Counted from the first letter of the stretch, positions 1-8,976 are shown. The stretch is 64,000 nt of DNA from an uncultured Clostridium sp. (GCA_903789665.1 CAIFEX010000002.1:124001-188000), one strand, 5' to 3'. Program-made: numbers and translations. The notes: generated by a model not told the origin, from the sequence alone.

Positions 1-1
1 T

Positions 2-382
2 TCCGTAGCCCAATATGCTGCACTTGCGGCTCTCAATGGAGAAAACAGTCAAGTTGAAAAAATGGTAAATGAATTTAAAAAGAGAAGGCAGTATATGATA
101 GAGAAAATAGATACGATTCCAAGTCTGTCCTGTTTAAAACCAGAGGGAGCTTTTTATGTAATGCTGAATATATCGAAAACTTTTGGAAAAACTATTGACG
201 GACAGAAGATAGGGAATTCACTTGAATTTTCTAATCTGCTGCTTGAAAAGGAAAAAGTCGCGGTAGTCCCAGGATTGGGATTTGGATTGGATGGATATGT
301 AAGATTATCTTATGCTACTTCTATGGAAAATATAAAAAAAGGTCTGGATAGAATAGAACAGTTCGTAGATAAATTGAAATAA
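2..382 (+). CDS. Class I/II aminotransferase, C-terminal part (cut by window edge)
   Basis: The reading frame is open from the first bases of the window, so the start lies outside it; only about 126 residues are visible. It begins with SVAQYAALAAL, the stretch that follows the NPTS element in aspartate/aromatic-type PLP aminotransferases. It continues with PEGAFYVMLNIS and, near the end, GYVRLSYATSMENIKKGLDRI, the C-terminal arginine region (R in VRLSYA) that binds the substrate carboxylate. The PLP lysine lies upstream of the window. Known for the family: reversible amino transfer between an amino acid and a 2-oxo acid in the cytoplasm. The exact substrate (aspartate or another amino acid) cannot be decided from this part. 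The gene ends about 100 bases before HPr, which has its own promoter-like element. Confidence 0.85.
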   Translation, partial: SVAQYAALAALNGENSQVEKMVNEFKKRRQYMIEKIDTIPSLSCLKPEGAFYVMLNISKTFGKTIDGQKIGNSLEFSNLLLEKEKVAVVPGLGFGLDGYVRLSYATSMENIKKGLDRIEQFVDKLK

Positions 383-417
383 AATATAAAAATCAGTATT
401 CAAATATGACTAAAAAA

Positions 418-426
418 TGGTATAAT
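418..426 (+). promoter_or_regulatory. Extended -10 promoter element before HPr
   Basis: TGGTATAAT is a perfect extended -10 (TGnTATAAT), 60 bases before the HPr start. No good -35 is visible at 17 bases, as is usual for extended -10 promoters. The same nine bases occur before purB at 1214-1222. Confidence 0.55.
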
Positions 427-488
427 GATTAGGAAGATCTGAGATATGTTATAAAATACAATAATAAACTAAGATAGAGGTGTATTAG

Positions 489-752
489 ATGGTTTCTAAA
501 GAAGTTATAGTTAAAAGCCCGACGGGATTACATGCAAGACCCGCAACACTGCTGGTTAAGAAAGCTTCTTCATTTAAGTCCGATTTATCAATAGAGTTTG
601 ATGGTAAAAAAGCGAATATAAAAAGCTTGATTGGAGTGCTTTCCTTAGGAGTGACCAAGAATTCAACTGTTAAAATAACTGCATCCGGCGGCGATGAATC
701 ACTGGCTATGGAAGAAATTATTAAATTGATAGATTCATTGGAGACATTGTAA
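489..752 (+). CDS. ptsH: Phosphocarrier protein HPr
   Basis: An 87-residue HPr of normal length. The active-site histidine is His15 in TGLHARPAT, which takes phosphate from PEP via enzyme I and passes it to sugar-specific EIIA proteins. Ser46 in IKSLIGVLSLGV is the regulatory serine that HPr kinase/phosphorylase modifies in Firmicutes, linking it to CcpA catabolite control. ATG at 489 is preceded by AGAGGTG. The gene stands alone, with a promoter-like element upstream and a hairpin terminator downstream; enzyme I (ptsI) is not in the window. A Crh paralogue is unlikely because Crh lacks His15. Confidence 0.95.
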   Translation: MVSKEVIVKSPTGLHARPATLLVKKASSFKSDLSIEFDGKKANIKSLIGVLSLGVTKNSTVKITASGGDESLAMEEIIKLIDSLETL

Positions 753-805
753 TAGATTTTACTGTTTATCAATGATTTATAAAAATTAATTGTTGGAAAT
801 GAAAT

Positions 806-840
806 AGAAGACCGGTTAAGAGGTCTTCTCATTTTGTTTT
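806..840 (+). terminator. Terminator hairpin after HPr
   Basis: AGAAGACC (806-813) pairs perfectly with GGTCTTCT (822-829), followed by CATTTTGTTTT. It lies between HPr and the convergent DUF378 gene whose stop codon overlaps the right arm, so it may serve HPr mainly. Confidence 0.7.
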
Positions 841-1050
841 ACAGCTGTTTTTAGTTTTAAAAAGCAATATTACCATGTCGATACCTGCCACACCTATGAT
901 TATATATATTATTCTTCCAATTAAATTGACAGGCTCTCCAAATATGATTTGAATTATGTTGAAATTAATCAGACCTACAAGACCCAGAATTATTGCACCT
1001 ATGATGGTTAATATTAAGGAAATTTTATCTATTATGCTGAATTTATACAT
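829..1050 (-). CDS. DUF378 family small membrane protein
   Basis: A 73-residue protein with two hydrophobic segments (about residues 10-34 and 42-62). The pattern is LTIIGAIILGLVGLINFN, then IFG, then LIGRIIYIIIGVAGIDMVILL. It matches the DUF378 (YuzA-like) family of short bacterial membrane proteins, whose function is unknown. The start ATG at 1050 has no clear Shine-Dalgarno sequence. A good GGAGGTG lies about 45 bases further upstream at 1097-1103, where the minus strand carries a six-codon frame (MEVNIY) ending in TGA before this gene. Translation may therefore be coupled to a tiny leader frame. The gene converges on HPr. Confidence 0.75.
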   Translation of the reverse strand: MYKFSIIDKISLILTIIGAIILGLVGLINFNIIQIIFGEPVNLIGRIIYIIIGVAGIDMVILLFKTKNSCKTK

Positions 1051-1213
1051 AACTTTATCTATTGAGGCAGAATTTATTTCAGCTCAATAAATATTCACCT
1101 CCATGCTATTATATTTTTCTAATTAAAGTATATTAGTAACTTGCTAAAATAGAACTATTTACATGTTTTTATAAATTTATACGAATATAATTATGTAATG
1201 TAAAATAAATATA

Positions 1214-1222
1214 TGGTATAAT
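1214..1222 (+). promoter_or_regulatory. Extended -10 promoter element before purB
   Basis: TGGTATAAT (extended -10), about 50 bases before the purB ATG; the -35 region is weak. Identical to the element before HPr. Confidence 0.55.
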
Positions 1223-1270
1223 GTGAATGAAAAGAAATAAATCATAGTATATGTACGGAGGTATTTTGTA

Positions 1271-2701
1271 ATGAGAGATACATACAATAATCCATTAAAT
1301 AAAAGATATGCTTCTCAAGAAATGAGCTATCTATTTTCTGATGATATGAAATTTAAAACTTGGAGAAAACTTTGGGTGGCCCTGGCAGAATGTGAAAAGG
1401 AGCTTGGCCTTAATATAACTTCTGAACAGATAGACGAGTTAAAAGCCAATGTGGAAAATATAAATTATGAAGATGCGGAAAAGAGAGAAAGAGAAGTACG
1501 CCATGACGTCATGAGTCATGTATATGCCTATGGACTCCAGTGTCCCAAAGCAAAGGGAATAATACATTTGGGTGCAACTAGCTGTTATGTAGGCGATAAT
1601 ACGGATCTTATAATTATGAGAAGGGCACTTTATTTAATAAGGGGCAAGATATTAAATGTGATAAACTACCTGAAAAATTTTGCATTGAAATATAAAGATC
1701 TTCCTACGTTGGGTTTTACACATCTTCAGCCTGCCCAACTCACCACAGTTGGAAAAAGAGCGTGTCTTTGGATACAGGATCTATATCTGGATATAGAGAA
1801 TATTGATTTTGTCATAGATAAAATCAGATTTAGGGGAGTAAAAGGCACCACGGGAACCCAGGCCAGTTTTATGGATCTCTTTGACGGAAATGAGGAAAAA
1901 GTAAAAATGCTGGATAAAATGGTAACAAAAAAAATGGGGTTCAATCAAGAATTTATGGTTACAGGCCAGACTTACACCAGAAAACTTGATTCCATAATAC
2001 TGAACACTCTTTCGGAAATAGCACAAAGTGCCTATAAATTCAGCAATGATCTCAGAATACTTCAGAGCATGAAAGAAATGGAAGAACCTTTTGAAAAAAA
2101 TCAGATAGGATCTTCTGCCATGGCTTACAAGAGAAACCCAATGAGATCTGAGAGAATGGGTTCTCTATGCAGATATGTGATTGTAAATGCCTTGAATTCG
2201 GCGATAACTGCATCCACACAGTGGTTTGAGAGGACACTGGATGATTCTGCAAACAGGAGAATAGTTTTGCCTGAAGCATTTCTGGCACTGGATGGTGTTT
2301 TGAATTTGTATATGAATATATCTGAAAATATGGTAGTTTATCCGAAGACAATTGCATCTCATGTATTTAAGGAACTCCCGTTTATGGCTACGGAAAATAT
2401 AATTATGGAAGCTGTTAAAAGAGGAGGGGACAGGCAGGAACTTCATGAGAGGATCAGAGTCCACTCCATGGAAGCAGCCAAAAGGGTAAAATCGGAAGGA
2501 TTGGAAAATGATCTCCTGGAAAGAATTATAGAAGATCCGTTTTTCAAGATGAAAAGGGAGGAAATAGTATCCCTGGTAGATCCTAAAAAATTTGTCGGGA
2601 GGGCACCAAGCCAGGTAGTGGATTTTATAAAGGGGCAGATTGATCCGCTGCTTGAGGATAATAAAAAGTATCTGGGAAAGGAAGCCAAGATAAATGTATG
2701 A
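1271..2701 (+). CDS. purB: Adenylosuccinate lyase
   Basis: A 476-residue member of the fumarase/aspartase superfamily. It cleaves adenylosuccinate to AMP plus fumarate and SAICAR to AICAR plus fumarate, two steps of purine synthesis. The superfamily signature appears as GSSAMAYKRNP near residue 280 and contains the flexible-loop catalytic serine. Upstream are HLGATSCYVGDNTD and TLGFTHLQPAQ with the conserved histidines. Length and sequence resemble the 470-480-residue type of clostridia and eukaryotes more than the 430-residue Bacillus form. ATG at 1271 follows ACGGAGGT. The 3' end overlaps the next gene by 8 bases, so the two are probably co-translated. No other pur genes are adjacent. Confidence 0.93.
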   Translation: MRDTYNNPLNKRYASQEMSYLFSDDMKFKTWRKLWVALAECEKELGLNITSEQIDELKANVENINYEDAEKREREVRHDVMSHVYAYGLQCPKAKGIIHLGATSCYVGDNTDLIIMRRALYLIRGKILNVINYLKNFALKYKDLPTLGFTHLQPAQLTTVGKRACLWIQDLYLDIENIDFVIDKIRFRGVKGTTGTQASFMDLFDGNEEKVKMLDKMVTKKMGFNQEFMVTGQTYTRKLDSIILNTLSEIAQSAYKFSNDLRILQSMKEMEEPFEKNQIGSSAMAYKRNPMRSERMGSLCRYVIVNALNSAITASTQWFERTLDDSANRRIVLPEAFLALDGVLNLYMNISENMVVYPKTIASHVFKELPFMATENIIMEAVKRGGDRQELHERIRVHSMEAAKRVKSEGLENDLLERIIEDPFFKMKREEIVSLVDPKKFVGRAPSQVVDFIKGQIDPLLEDNKKYLGKEAKINV

Positions 2702-4136
2702 CATTGCTATTATAGGTGCAGGTGTAGAGGGATCAGCCATTGCAAGAAGGCTTTCCAAATACAGGCTAAAAGTTTGTCTTATAGAAGAACGAGATGATGT
2801 ATCCTGCGGTGCTTCCAAAGCTAACAGCGGTATAGTACATGGGGGCTATGATGATAGACCGGGTACTTTAAAGGCAGAACTGTGTGTAAGGGGAAACAGG
2901 ATGTATGATAGGTTGAACAGGGAATTGAATTTTGGATACAGAGAAACAGGCTCCCTTGTAATAGCTTTCTCTGAAGAAGAGAAAAAACATCTCGAGAAGC
3001 TGTATGCCAGCGGTATAAAAAATGGTGTAGGTGGAATGAAGATAATAGATGGAAAAAGAGTGAAGCAAATGGAGCCATATGTCAATAAAGATGTTAAATG
3101 GGCTCTGTACTGCAGAAATTCAGGAGTTTGTTCTCCCTATGAATTTACCATAGCGTTGGCGGAAAATGCCGTGGAAAATGGAGTGAATTTGAAACTTGAA
3201 AATAAAGTTATAGGTATAGACAAAAGAAAAGATTATTTCGAAATAGTTACTAACCAGGAGAGGATAGAGTGTAAATATGTGATAAATGCAGCAGGTGTCT
3301 ACAGTGATAAAATATCCAATATGGTTGGATTGGACTATTTTCATATAATTCCAAGAAAAGGAGAATATATACTCTTTAATAAAGATCAGTCCTATCTGGT
3401 AAACAGTATAATATTTCAAGTACCCACGGAAAAAGGTAAGGGTATTCTGGTGACTACAACTTATCATGGCAATTTGATGATAGGACCTAATGCCCAGGAA
3501 ATTTCAGACAGGGAAGATGTAAACACCAATCAGGAAATTTTAAATTATATTGTCAAAACTGCCAGAAAATCTGTAAAGGGCTTTGACATGAAAAAGGCCA
3601 TAACTTCTTTTGCTGGGATAAGGCCTACAAGCAGTACCGGAGATTTTATAATAGAAGAAACTGAAGTAAAAGGATTTATAAATGTAGCTGGCATAGATTC
3701 TCCAGGACTCACATCTTCACCAGCCATAGCAGAAAAAGTGGTGAACATACTTGACAATATGGGAGTCAAATTGGAGGAAAAGGACAATTTTAATCCCTAT
3801 AGAAAACCTATAATAGTAAAAAAAGATAGAGAATTTGCAGGTGACATAAATGCGGTGGAACCTGATAAACATATTATATGCAGGTGTGAACAGGTGACAG
3901 AATCAGAAATTATAGATGCACTGCACAGATCCATAAAAATAATGTCTATTGACGGGGTAAAACGTCGTACTAGAGCAGGAATGGGTATGTGCCAGGGAGC
4001 GTTTTGCGGTCCAAGAGTCAGAAAAATTATAGCAAGAGAGATGGGTATACCTGAGGAGCAAGTCAGGCAGAGAGGGCCGGGTTCTTCCATACTTTCCGAA
4101 AGGGTAAGACGGGTGGATGTGATGAATATCAAATAA
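2694..4136 (+). CDS. GlpA-like NAD(P)/FAD-dependent oxidoreductase with BFD-type [2Fe-2S] domain
   Basis: A 480-residue flavoprotein. The N-terminus has the dinucleotide fold IAIIGAGVEGSAIARRLS and a glutamate (LIEE) for FAD ribose. The main body is a DAO-type oxidoreductase fold (residues about 1-360). The C-terminal 90 residues form a BFD-like [2Fe-2S] domain with CRCEQVTESEI and CQGAFCGPRVRKI supplying four cysteines. This architecture is that of anaerobic glycerol-3-phosphate dehydrogenase subunit A and of L-2-hydroxyglutarate-oxidase-like proteins. In many clostridia such a gene is followed by a second FAD protein and a DUF1667 protein; neither is present here. It starts inside purB (8-base overlap). 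Substrate undetermined: glycerol-3-phosphate or a 2-hydroxy acid are both possible. Confidence 0.85.
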   Translation: MYDIAIIGAGVEGSAIARRLSKYRLKVCLIEERDDVSCGASKANSGIVHGGYDDRPGTLKAELCVRGNRMYDRLNRELNFGYRETGSLVIAFSEEEKKHLEKLYASGIKNGVGGMKIIDGKRVKQMEPYVNKDVKWALYCRNSGVCSPYEFTIALAENAVENGVNLKLENKVIGIDKRKDYFEIVTNQERIECKYVINAAGVYSDKISNMVGLDYFHIIPRKGEYILFNKDQSYLVNSIIFQVPTEKGKGILVTTTYHGNLMIGPNAQEISDREDVNTNQEILNYIVKTARKSVKGFDMKKAITSFAGIRPTSSTGDFIIEETEVKGFINVAGIDSPGLTSSPAIAEKVVNILDNMGVKLEEKDNFNPYRKPIIVKKDREFAGDINAVEPDKHIICRCEQVTESEIIDALHRSIKIMSIDGVKRRTRAGMGMCQGAFCGPRVRKIIAREMGIPEEQVRQRGPGSSILSERVRRVDVMNIK

Positions 4137-4190
4137 CCCTTGAATTTCATATCTTGATAATATAGCAAACTTGATTTGGAGGTATTGATA

Positions 4191-5093
4191 TTGAAAAGAT
4201 CAAGAAATGATGCGGATGATCTGGTTCAGATTGCTCTTTATATGCTGCCTAAATATATCAAGAGGATAGAGAGATATGATAAGAGGTATTATGGTGACTC
4301 ACACCACCATGACGGATCCCATCGTTACCGTGACCATGATGAATATGCTGATCTCAAGGATTTGATTGGATTCATAGAAAAAAATATCATCAATGACAGG
4401 GACAAGGGGAACGTACAGGGCAAAAAGACTGCTGGGGAAAATTCCAAAAATATGAATAAAGGTCCAATCACTGGTGAAATACAAAAAAAAGTATGGGAAC
4501 AGATTGAAAAGATGGATCAGGATGACGAAGTTCAGGATAATAAAAACAGCATAGATACGGAAAATGTGAAGCAGGAGGACTTACAGGGGAATGATAAATT
4601 ATTGCCTAAAAATGAAAGCTTTTCAGTATGCGGCGGCGAGATAAAAAATTTGCTGAATAAATTTGTCGATAGAAAGGTTGATCTTTCCGTTGAGGGAGTT
4701 GATAGCTGCAATTTTGAACAGCTGGATTTAATATGTGCAGATGAAAACTTAGCCGAGTTTAAAAACGTGAAAGGTGAAATTGTACTGGTGCCTGTGAAAA
4801 ATATAGTTGGAATGATACTTCCTGAGCCTGTAAGTATAAGTGAAAGTTTTACCGAAGATGATATGACAAATTGCTGTCCTCTGGAAAAGTCTTTCCAAAA
4901 TTATTTTAGCGAACTTGTCGGGAAAAGAGTGAGTATGCAGACACAGGGTCAGGGCAAATTCAGATATCTGTCTGACAGGGTTGTTACAGGTACGGGAAAG
5001 GGATTTGTCATTGTTGAGGATAAAACTGTTATATTGTTTTGCAAGATAGTATTTGTAAAAGAACCGAGATTAGATGGATGTAAAAACTCTTAA
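4191..5093 (+). CDS. Hypothetical protein with duplicated small beta-type domain
   Basis: About 300 residues; no family recognised with certainty. TTG at 4191 is chosen because GGAGG (4178-4182) sits 8 bases upstream; the in-frame TTG at 4176 lies inside that site. Residues 1-60 are basic and rich in His, Tyr and Arg (DSHHHDGSHRYRDHDE). A Lys/Asp/Gln-rich low-complexity linker follows (about 65-140). The C-terminal half has two similar units: one starting LLNKFVDRKVDLSVEGVD and one starting YFSELVGKRVSMQTQGQG. Each ends in a hydrophobic strand (VPVKNIVGMILP; FCKIVFVKEP). This resembles the small SH3-like fold of DUF2642-type coat proteins of spore formers, but that is an inference. It ends in a terminator shared with gltX. 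Confidence 0.6.
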   Translation: MKRSRNDADDLVQIALYMLPKYIKRIERYDKRYYGDSHHHDGSHRYRDHDEYADLKDLIGFIEKNIINDRDKGNVQGKKTAGENSKNMNKGPITGEIQKKVWEQIEKMDQDDEVQDNKNSIDTENVKQEDLQGNDKLLPKNESFSVCGGEIKNLLNKFVDRKVDLSVEGVDSCNFEQLDLICADENLAEFKNVKGEIVLVPVKNIVGMILPEPVSISESFTEDDMTNCCPLEKSFQNYFSELVGKRVSMQTQGQGKFRYLSDRVVTGTGKGFVIVEDKTVILFCKIVFVKEPRLDGCKNS

Positions 5094-5128
5094 AAAAGTA
5101 CCTGGAATTTCAGATCCAGGTACTTTTT
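5093..5128. terminator. Bidirectional terminator between the hypothetical gene and gltX
   Basis: AAAAAGTACCTGGA (5093-5106) pairs perfectly with TCCAGGTACTTTTT (5115-5128), with an 8-base loop. A-tract on one side and T-tract on the other make it functional for both convergent genes. Confidence 0.9.
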
Positions 5129-5132
5129 ATAT

Positions 5133-6587
5133 CTATTTATTTGCATTTTTAAGCTTTTCAATTCCAATTTTTATTCTTTTTATTGATTCTTCTTTTCCTA
5201 TGATATCTGCTATTTCAAAAGCTCCCCCGGGGGTGGATTTTTTACCTGAGAGTGCTGTCCTTATAGGCCAGAGCACCACTCCGTTTTTAACCTGCATATC
5301 CGATATTAAATTCATACAACATTTTTCTATATTTTCAAAAGTCCAGGGATTGAGTGCTTCCATTCTTGGAAGAAATTTTTCAAGTGTGACAAGTGAATTT
5401 TGTAAATTTGTTTTCATTCTCTTATGAATATACATATCCACAGGATAATCTGGAAGTTCCTGAAAGAAATCCAGAAAATTAGGTATTTCGGTAAGTACTT
5501 CAATTCTGGTTTTAAGCAATTTACTGATTTTCATAAAATCCAAATCTTTTGAAATAACTTTTTTGTAATAGGGAATGGCAAGAGAATTAAATTCTTCTAA
5601 TTGCATATTTTTGATATACTGTCCATTCATCCATTTTAATTTTACCGTGTCAAATATTGCTGGCGATTTGTTTATATTTCTGTAATCGAAATTTTCCACC
5701 AGCTCCTTTAAATTGAAAATTTCCTTTTCACTTCCTGGATTCCAGCCTAAAAGGGCTATATAGTTTAAGACGGCTTCTTTAAGATATCCTTTTTCCAGCA
5801 GATCTTCAAAAGATGCATCACCATTTCTTTTACTCAATTTATGATGTTGGTCTTTCATTATTGGAGGACAGTGAATATATTTTGGAATCTGCCATCCAAA
5901 GGCTTCATATAACCTGTTGTATTTTGGAGCCGAAGAGAGATACTCGCTGCCTCTTACTACGTGGGTGATTCCCATGAGGTGATCGTCTATTACATTTGCA
6001 AAATTATAAGTTGGATAACCGTCGGATTTTATGAGTATCATGTCATCCAGTTCAGAATTGTCTACGGATATGTCCCCGTAAATTTCATCGTGAAAGGTTG
6101 TGACACCAGTTTCAGGATTATTTTGTCTTATAACATGGGGTACACCGGCAGCTAATTTTTCCTTTACTTCTTTTTCTGAAAGGTGAAGACAGTGTTTGTC
6201 ATACTTATAGTCTCCTGATGTCTTGGAATTGGCTCTAAGTGTATCAATTCTTTCCTTTGTACAAAAACAATAATAAGCCTTTCCCGTTTCTATTAGTTTT
6301 TTTGCATATTTCAAATATATGTCGGTTCTCTGGCTTTGTACATATGGACCTACTGGGCCGCCTATGTCTGGTCCTTCGTCATATTTTAAACCTGTAATTT
6401 TTAAAGTATTGTAAATTATATCTAAAGCACCTTCTACAAATCTTCCCTGATCCGTATCTTCAATTCTGAGTATAAAGTCTCCTCCAGCATGTTTTGCTAT
6501 TAGATATGTATAGAGGGCAGTTCTTAGATTGCCTACATGCATATACCCTGTGGGACTCGGTGCAAATCTAGTTCTTACCTTGGCCAT
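5133..6587 (-). CDS. gltX: Glutamyl-tRNA synthetase
   Basis: A 484-residue class I aminoacyl-tRNA synthetase. It starts [22 protein letters not shown], where HVGN is the HIGH element. KLSKRNG is the KMSKS equivalent, and [10 protein letters not shown] is typical of GluRS. Known role: charging of tRNA-Glu, and in many Firmicutes also mischarging of tRNA-Gln for GatCAB. The start ATG at 6587 follows AGGGGTG on the minus strand. It is a single gene behind a strong promoter (6681-6709) and a leader with an intrinsic terminator, so its expression is probably attenuated. It converges with the upstream hypothetical gene at a shared terminator. Confidence 0.95.
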   Translation of the reverse strand: MAKVRTRFAPSPTGYMHVGNLRTALYTYLIAKHAGGDFILRIEDTDQGRFVEGALDIIYNTLKITGLKYDEGPDIGGPVGPYVQSQRTDIYLKYAKKLIETGKAYYCFCTKERIDTLRANSKTSGDYKYDKHCLHLSEKEVKEKLAAGVPHVIRQNNPETGVTTFHDEIYGDISVDNSELDDMILIKSDGYPTYNFANVIDDHLMGITHVVRGSEYLSSAPKYNRLYEAFGWQIPKYIHCPPIMKDQHHKLSKRNGDASFEDLLEKGYLKEAVLNYIALLGWNPGSEKEIFNLKELVENFDYRNINKSPAIFDTVKLKWMNGQYIKNMQLEEFNSLAIPYYKKVISKDLDFMKISKLLKTRIEVLTEIPNFLDFFQELPDYPVDMYIHKRMKTNLQNSLVTLEKFLPRMEALNPWTFENIEKCCMNLISDMQVKNGVVLWPIRTALSGKKSTPGGAFEIADIIGKEESIKRIKIGIEKLKNANK

Positions 6588-6610
6588 TTTTTTTCACCCC
6601 TATTTATTTT

Positions 6611-6678
6611 AAAGTAAAAACCTCTCATCCGTTTGTTTTAGACGAAAGGTCATGAGTATGAGCTTGACGCTACCCTCT
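6611..6678 (-). promoter_or_regulatory. gltX leader with intrinsic terminator (putative attenuator)
   Basis: On the minus strand the leader carries CCTTTCGTCT (6649-6640), a 9-base loop, and GGATGAGAGG (6630-6621). All ten bases pair if G-U pairs are counted, and TTTTTACTTT follows: an intrinsic terminator ahead of the coding region. Upstream, GAGGGT (6677-6672) can pair with ACCTTT (6650-6645), which includes the left terminator arm, and GTCA/TGAC can pair within that loop. A competing structure is thus possible. The leader is too short (about 85 bases) for a T-box and I do not recognise a known riboswitch. Confidence 0.6.
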
Positions 6679-6680
6679 AA

Positions 6681-6709
6681 ATGATATAATAATAGAGATC
6701 TTGTGTCAA
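6681..6709 (-). promoter_or_regulatory. Promoter of gltX
   Basis: On the minus strand TTGACA (6709-6704), a 17-base spacer, and TATCAT (6686-6681). This is close to the housekeeping sigma consensus and places the transcript start near 6674. Confidence 0.8.
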
Positions 6710-6803
6710 GATATTTTTAATTTAGCTGCTTTGTAAATGCAAGTAAATTGGATTAAATATCTGAAATATATAGATCATTGTAATATTGCGGGCAAAAGTG
6801 AAT

Positions 6804-6832
6804 TTGACATATATGAGTATTATTGATATAAA
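6804..6832 (+). promoter_or_regulatory. Promoter of gap
   Basis: TTGACA (6804-6809), 17-base spacer, TATAAA (6827-6832). About 120 bases of very AT-rich leader (repeats of ATAT, 6835-6900) separate it from the gap start. Apart from this and the divergent gltX promoter and leader, the 370-base region 6588-6958 shows no gene. Confidence 0.7.
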
Positions 6833-6958
6833 TAACATAGCATATATGTTGCATATATAATATATATAGTATATAATTATATATATAAACATCATATATA
6901 AATGCGAAGAAAATAAATTTTAATGGTTAGGTAAGTATTTTATGGGAGGAAAAAAGTA

Positions 6959-8017
6959 ATGTCTATAAGAGTTGCAATTAATGGTTTTGGAAGAATAGGA
7001 AGGTTGGTTTTGAGAATTGCCCAGGAGAGATTGAAAGGAACTGTTGACATCGTAGCAATTAATGCTAGAGCAAATGATGAAACTCTTGCACACCTTTTTA
7101 AATATGATTCCTCTTATGGTAAGTTTAGAGGAAATGTAAAAGTAGGGAAGAATTCCATGATTGTAAATGGTTCTGAAATAAAGATCTTTAGAGAAAAAGA
7201 TCCTGAGAATTTACCTTGGGACAAGTTAAATGTGGATATAGTAGTAGAATCCACAGGAAAATTTAAAACTAGGGAAGGTCTATATAAGCATATAGAAGCC
7301 GGGGCAAAAAAGGTTATAATTACAGCACCTGCTAAAGGTGAAGATATAACAATAGTCATGGGAGTAAATGAAGAGGAGTTTGATGTAAAATCCCACAATA
7401 TTATTTCAAATGCATCTTGTACAACTAATTGTCTGGCTCCCTTTGCAAAAGTGCTTGATGAAAACTTCGGTATTGTAAATGGTTTTATGACTACAGTTCA
7501 TTCCTATACAAACGATCAGAGATTACTGGACAAAACCCATAAGGATCTGAGAAGGGCAAGAGCAGCTGGCCAATCCATAATTCCAACTACTACAGGAGCA
7601 GCTAAATCAGTTGCAAGGGTGCTTCCAAATTTGAAGGGGAAACTAAATGGACTTGCTTTTAGGGTACCTACGGCTACAGTGTCTGTTACAGATTTAGTAT
7701 GTCAGCTTTCAAAACCTGTTACTGTAGAGGAGATAAACAAAGCTTTTAAGAGGGCAGCTGAAGGACCTATGGAAGGAATATTGGGGTATTCTGACGAGCC
7801 TCTGGTGTCAGTAGATTATAAGGGAGATGACAGATCTTCCATAATCGACGGCCTTTCGACTATGACATCAGGAAATATGGCTAAGGTAATATCCTGGTAT
7901 GACAATGAGTGGGCTTATTCCTGCAGAACGGTAGATCTTGTCAATTATGTGGCAGAAGAAATGGAAAGGGAATCTGAAATCACTTCTGAAAAAGAAAAGG
8001 TTCCAGATAGAATATAA
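6959..8017 (+). CDS. gap: Glyceraldehyde-3-phosphate dehydrogenase
   Basis: A phosphorylating GAPDH: NAD-binding start [15 protein letters not shown], active-site [12 protein letters not shown] with Cys154, and the C-terminal [12 protein letters not shown]. It converts glyceraldehyde-3-phosphate to 1,3-bisphosphoglycerate in glycolysis and gluconeogenesis. At 352 residues it is 15-18 longer than the usual 334-336, through a charged tail ([19 protein letters not shown]). ATG at 6959 follows GGGAGG. It stands alone; the pgk-tpi-gpm genes that often follow gap in clostridia are not here, so this may be a second GAPDH copy (inference). Confidence 0.95.
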   Translation: MSIRVAINGFGRIGRLVLRIAQERLKGTVDIVAINARANDETLAHLFKYDSSYGKFRGNVKVGKNSMIVNGSEIKIFREKDPENLPWDKLNVDIVVESTGKFKTREGLYKHIEAGAKKVIITAPAKGEDITIVMGVNEEEFDVKSHNIISNASCTTNCLAPFAKVLDENFGIVNGFMTTVHSYTNDQRLLDKTHKDLRRARAAGQSIIPTTTGAAKSVARVLPNLKGKLNGLAFRVPTATVSVTDLVCQLSKPVTVEEINKAFKRAAEGPMEGILGYSDEPLVSVDYKGDDRSSIIDGLSTMTSGNMAKVISWYDNEWAYSCRTVDLVNYVAEEMERESEITSEKEKVPDRI

Positions 8018-8061
8018 TTTTAGCCAAATCATAAATTTTCCTATAATAATTAATATAAAAT

Positions 8062-8097
8062 AATGGGTAGCTTCTTACAAGCTATCCATTATTTTTA
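8062..8097. terminator. Bidirectional terminator between gap and the VIT gene
   Basis: AATGGGTAGCTT (8062-8073) and AAGCTATCCATT (8079-8090) form a hairpin with one G-T wobble, followed by ATTTTTAT. It separates convergent genes. Confidence 0.8.
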
Positions 8098-8976
8098 TAG
8101 ATTTATTCCAAATATATTTTTTACTATTAAGCCCACGATGAAGGAAAAAAGAGCAACTCCCAAGCTTACCCCTGCCATTTGAGCAAATCTCTGCTTGAAA
8201 TTGAATCCCTTTGCTACGGATATATAATAGTTGAAAATGGATATTATGATTATAGCGATGACAAGAGTCAAAATAAGTGCCGGTATATACATGTCTTTTG
8301 GCATAAGAAGAAATGGAAGTATGAGCAGGATAACGGTTATTAAATAGGAAGCTCCGGTATAAATACTGGATTTCATGGCGCTTTTTGTATTTTCTGCCTT
8401 CTCGGCAATATATTCGCTGGCAGCCATGGAAAGAGTGGCAGATGTTCCTGTGATTATTCCGGCCAATGCAATCACTTTGGTATTTGCCATGGAAAGAGTA
8501 AAACCTGCAACACTTCCCGTTATTTCCACAAGGGCATCATTTAGTCCAAGTACTATGGAACCTATGTATTTGAGCTTTTCCTCATCAAGCATGTCAAGCA
8601 ATAGAAACTCATGTTTTTCTTCATCCTTTGCAATCCTTGAAAATTCCGGGAGAGGCTTTGACAGCTTACCATAACTGTAACCCTTTATAGCTTCAGTTTC
8701 TCGTCCTTCCATTTGCTTTACAGCAAAGGTAAATCCAAAAATCCTTGCTATAATAGAATAGAACCATACCTTCTTTTTATCAGGTGGGATCTCTTTATCG
8801 GTATATGTTCTTATAAATTTGTAATGCTGTTTTTCATCTTCCGCTATTTTTAAAAGTATTTTTTTGTTGCTTTCATCTTTTGCTATTTTAGCTACATTTA
8901 TATATATCTGTCTTTCAGTTATTTCTCTCTGCTGCATTTTTACCAAAATTTTATTTAGATCACTGTTTATTTCCAT
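8095..8976 (-). CDS. Ferritin-like domain fused to VIT1/CCC1-type iron/manganese transporter
   Basis: 293 residues in two parts. The N-terminal 125 residues form a ferritin-like (erythrin) helical domain with diiron-type motifs: ITERQIYINVA, EDEKQHYKF, EGRETEA and KDEEKHEFLLL. The C-terminal part (about residues 130-293) has five hydrophobic segments, beginning GSIVLGLNDALVEITGSVAGFTL, the VIT signature. Known homologues such as MbfA export iron or manganese, and the ferritin-like domain senses or delivers the metal. Membrane location is clear. A promoter with TTGTAA-17-TATAAT lies upstream. No metalloregulator site is obvious except a short inverted repeat next to the -35. Confidence 0.85.
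   Translation of the reverse strand: MEINSDLNKILVKMQQREITERQIYINVAKIAKDESNKKILLKIAEDEKQHYKFIRTYTDKEIPPDKKKVWFYSIIARIFGFTFAVKQMEGRETEAIKGYSYGKLSKPLPEFSRIAKDEEKHEFLLLDMLDEEKLKYIGSIVLGLNDALVEITGSVAGFTLSMANTKVIALAGIITGTSATLSMAASEYIAEKAENTKSAMKSSIYTGASYLITVILLILPFLLMPKDMYIPALILTLVIAIIIISIFNYYISVAKGFNFKQRFAQMAGVSLGVALFSFIVGLIVKNIFGINL

Noticed and set aside
485..832. 115-codon minus-strand frame opposite HPr
   Set aside because: It is a shadow of HPr with no ribosome site or recognisable domain.
1084..1103. Six-codon leader peptide (MEVNIY) before the DUF378 gene
   Set aside because: Too short to support as a gene; only noted as a possible translational coupling signal.
5074..5427. 117-codon plus-strand frame at the end of gltX
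   Set aside because: It reads through the bidirectional terminator and the antisense of gltX; no ribosome site.
6600..6709. T-box riboswitch for gltX
   Set aside because: The leader is only about 85 bases and lacks the specifier stem and the conserved T-box sequence.
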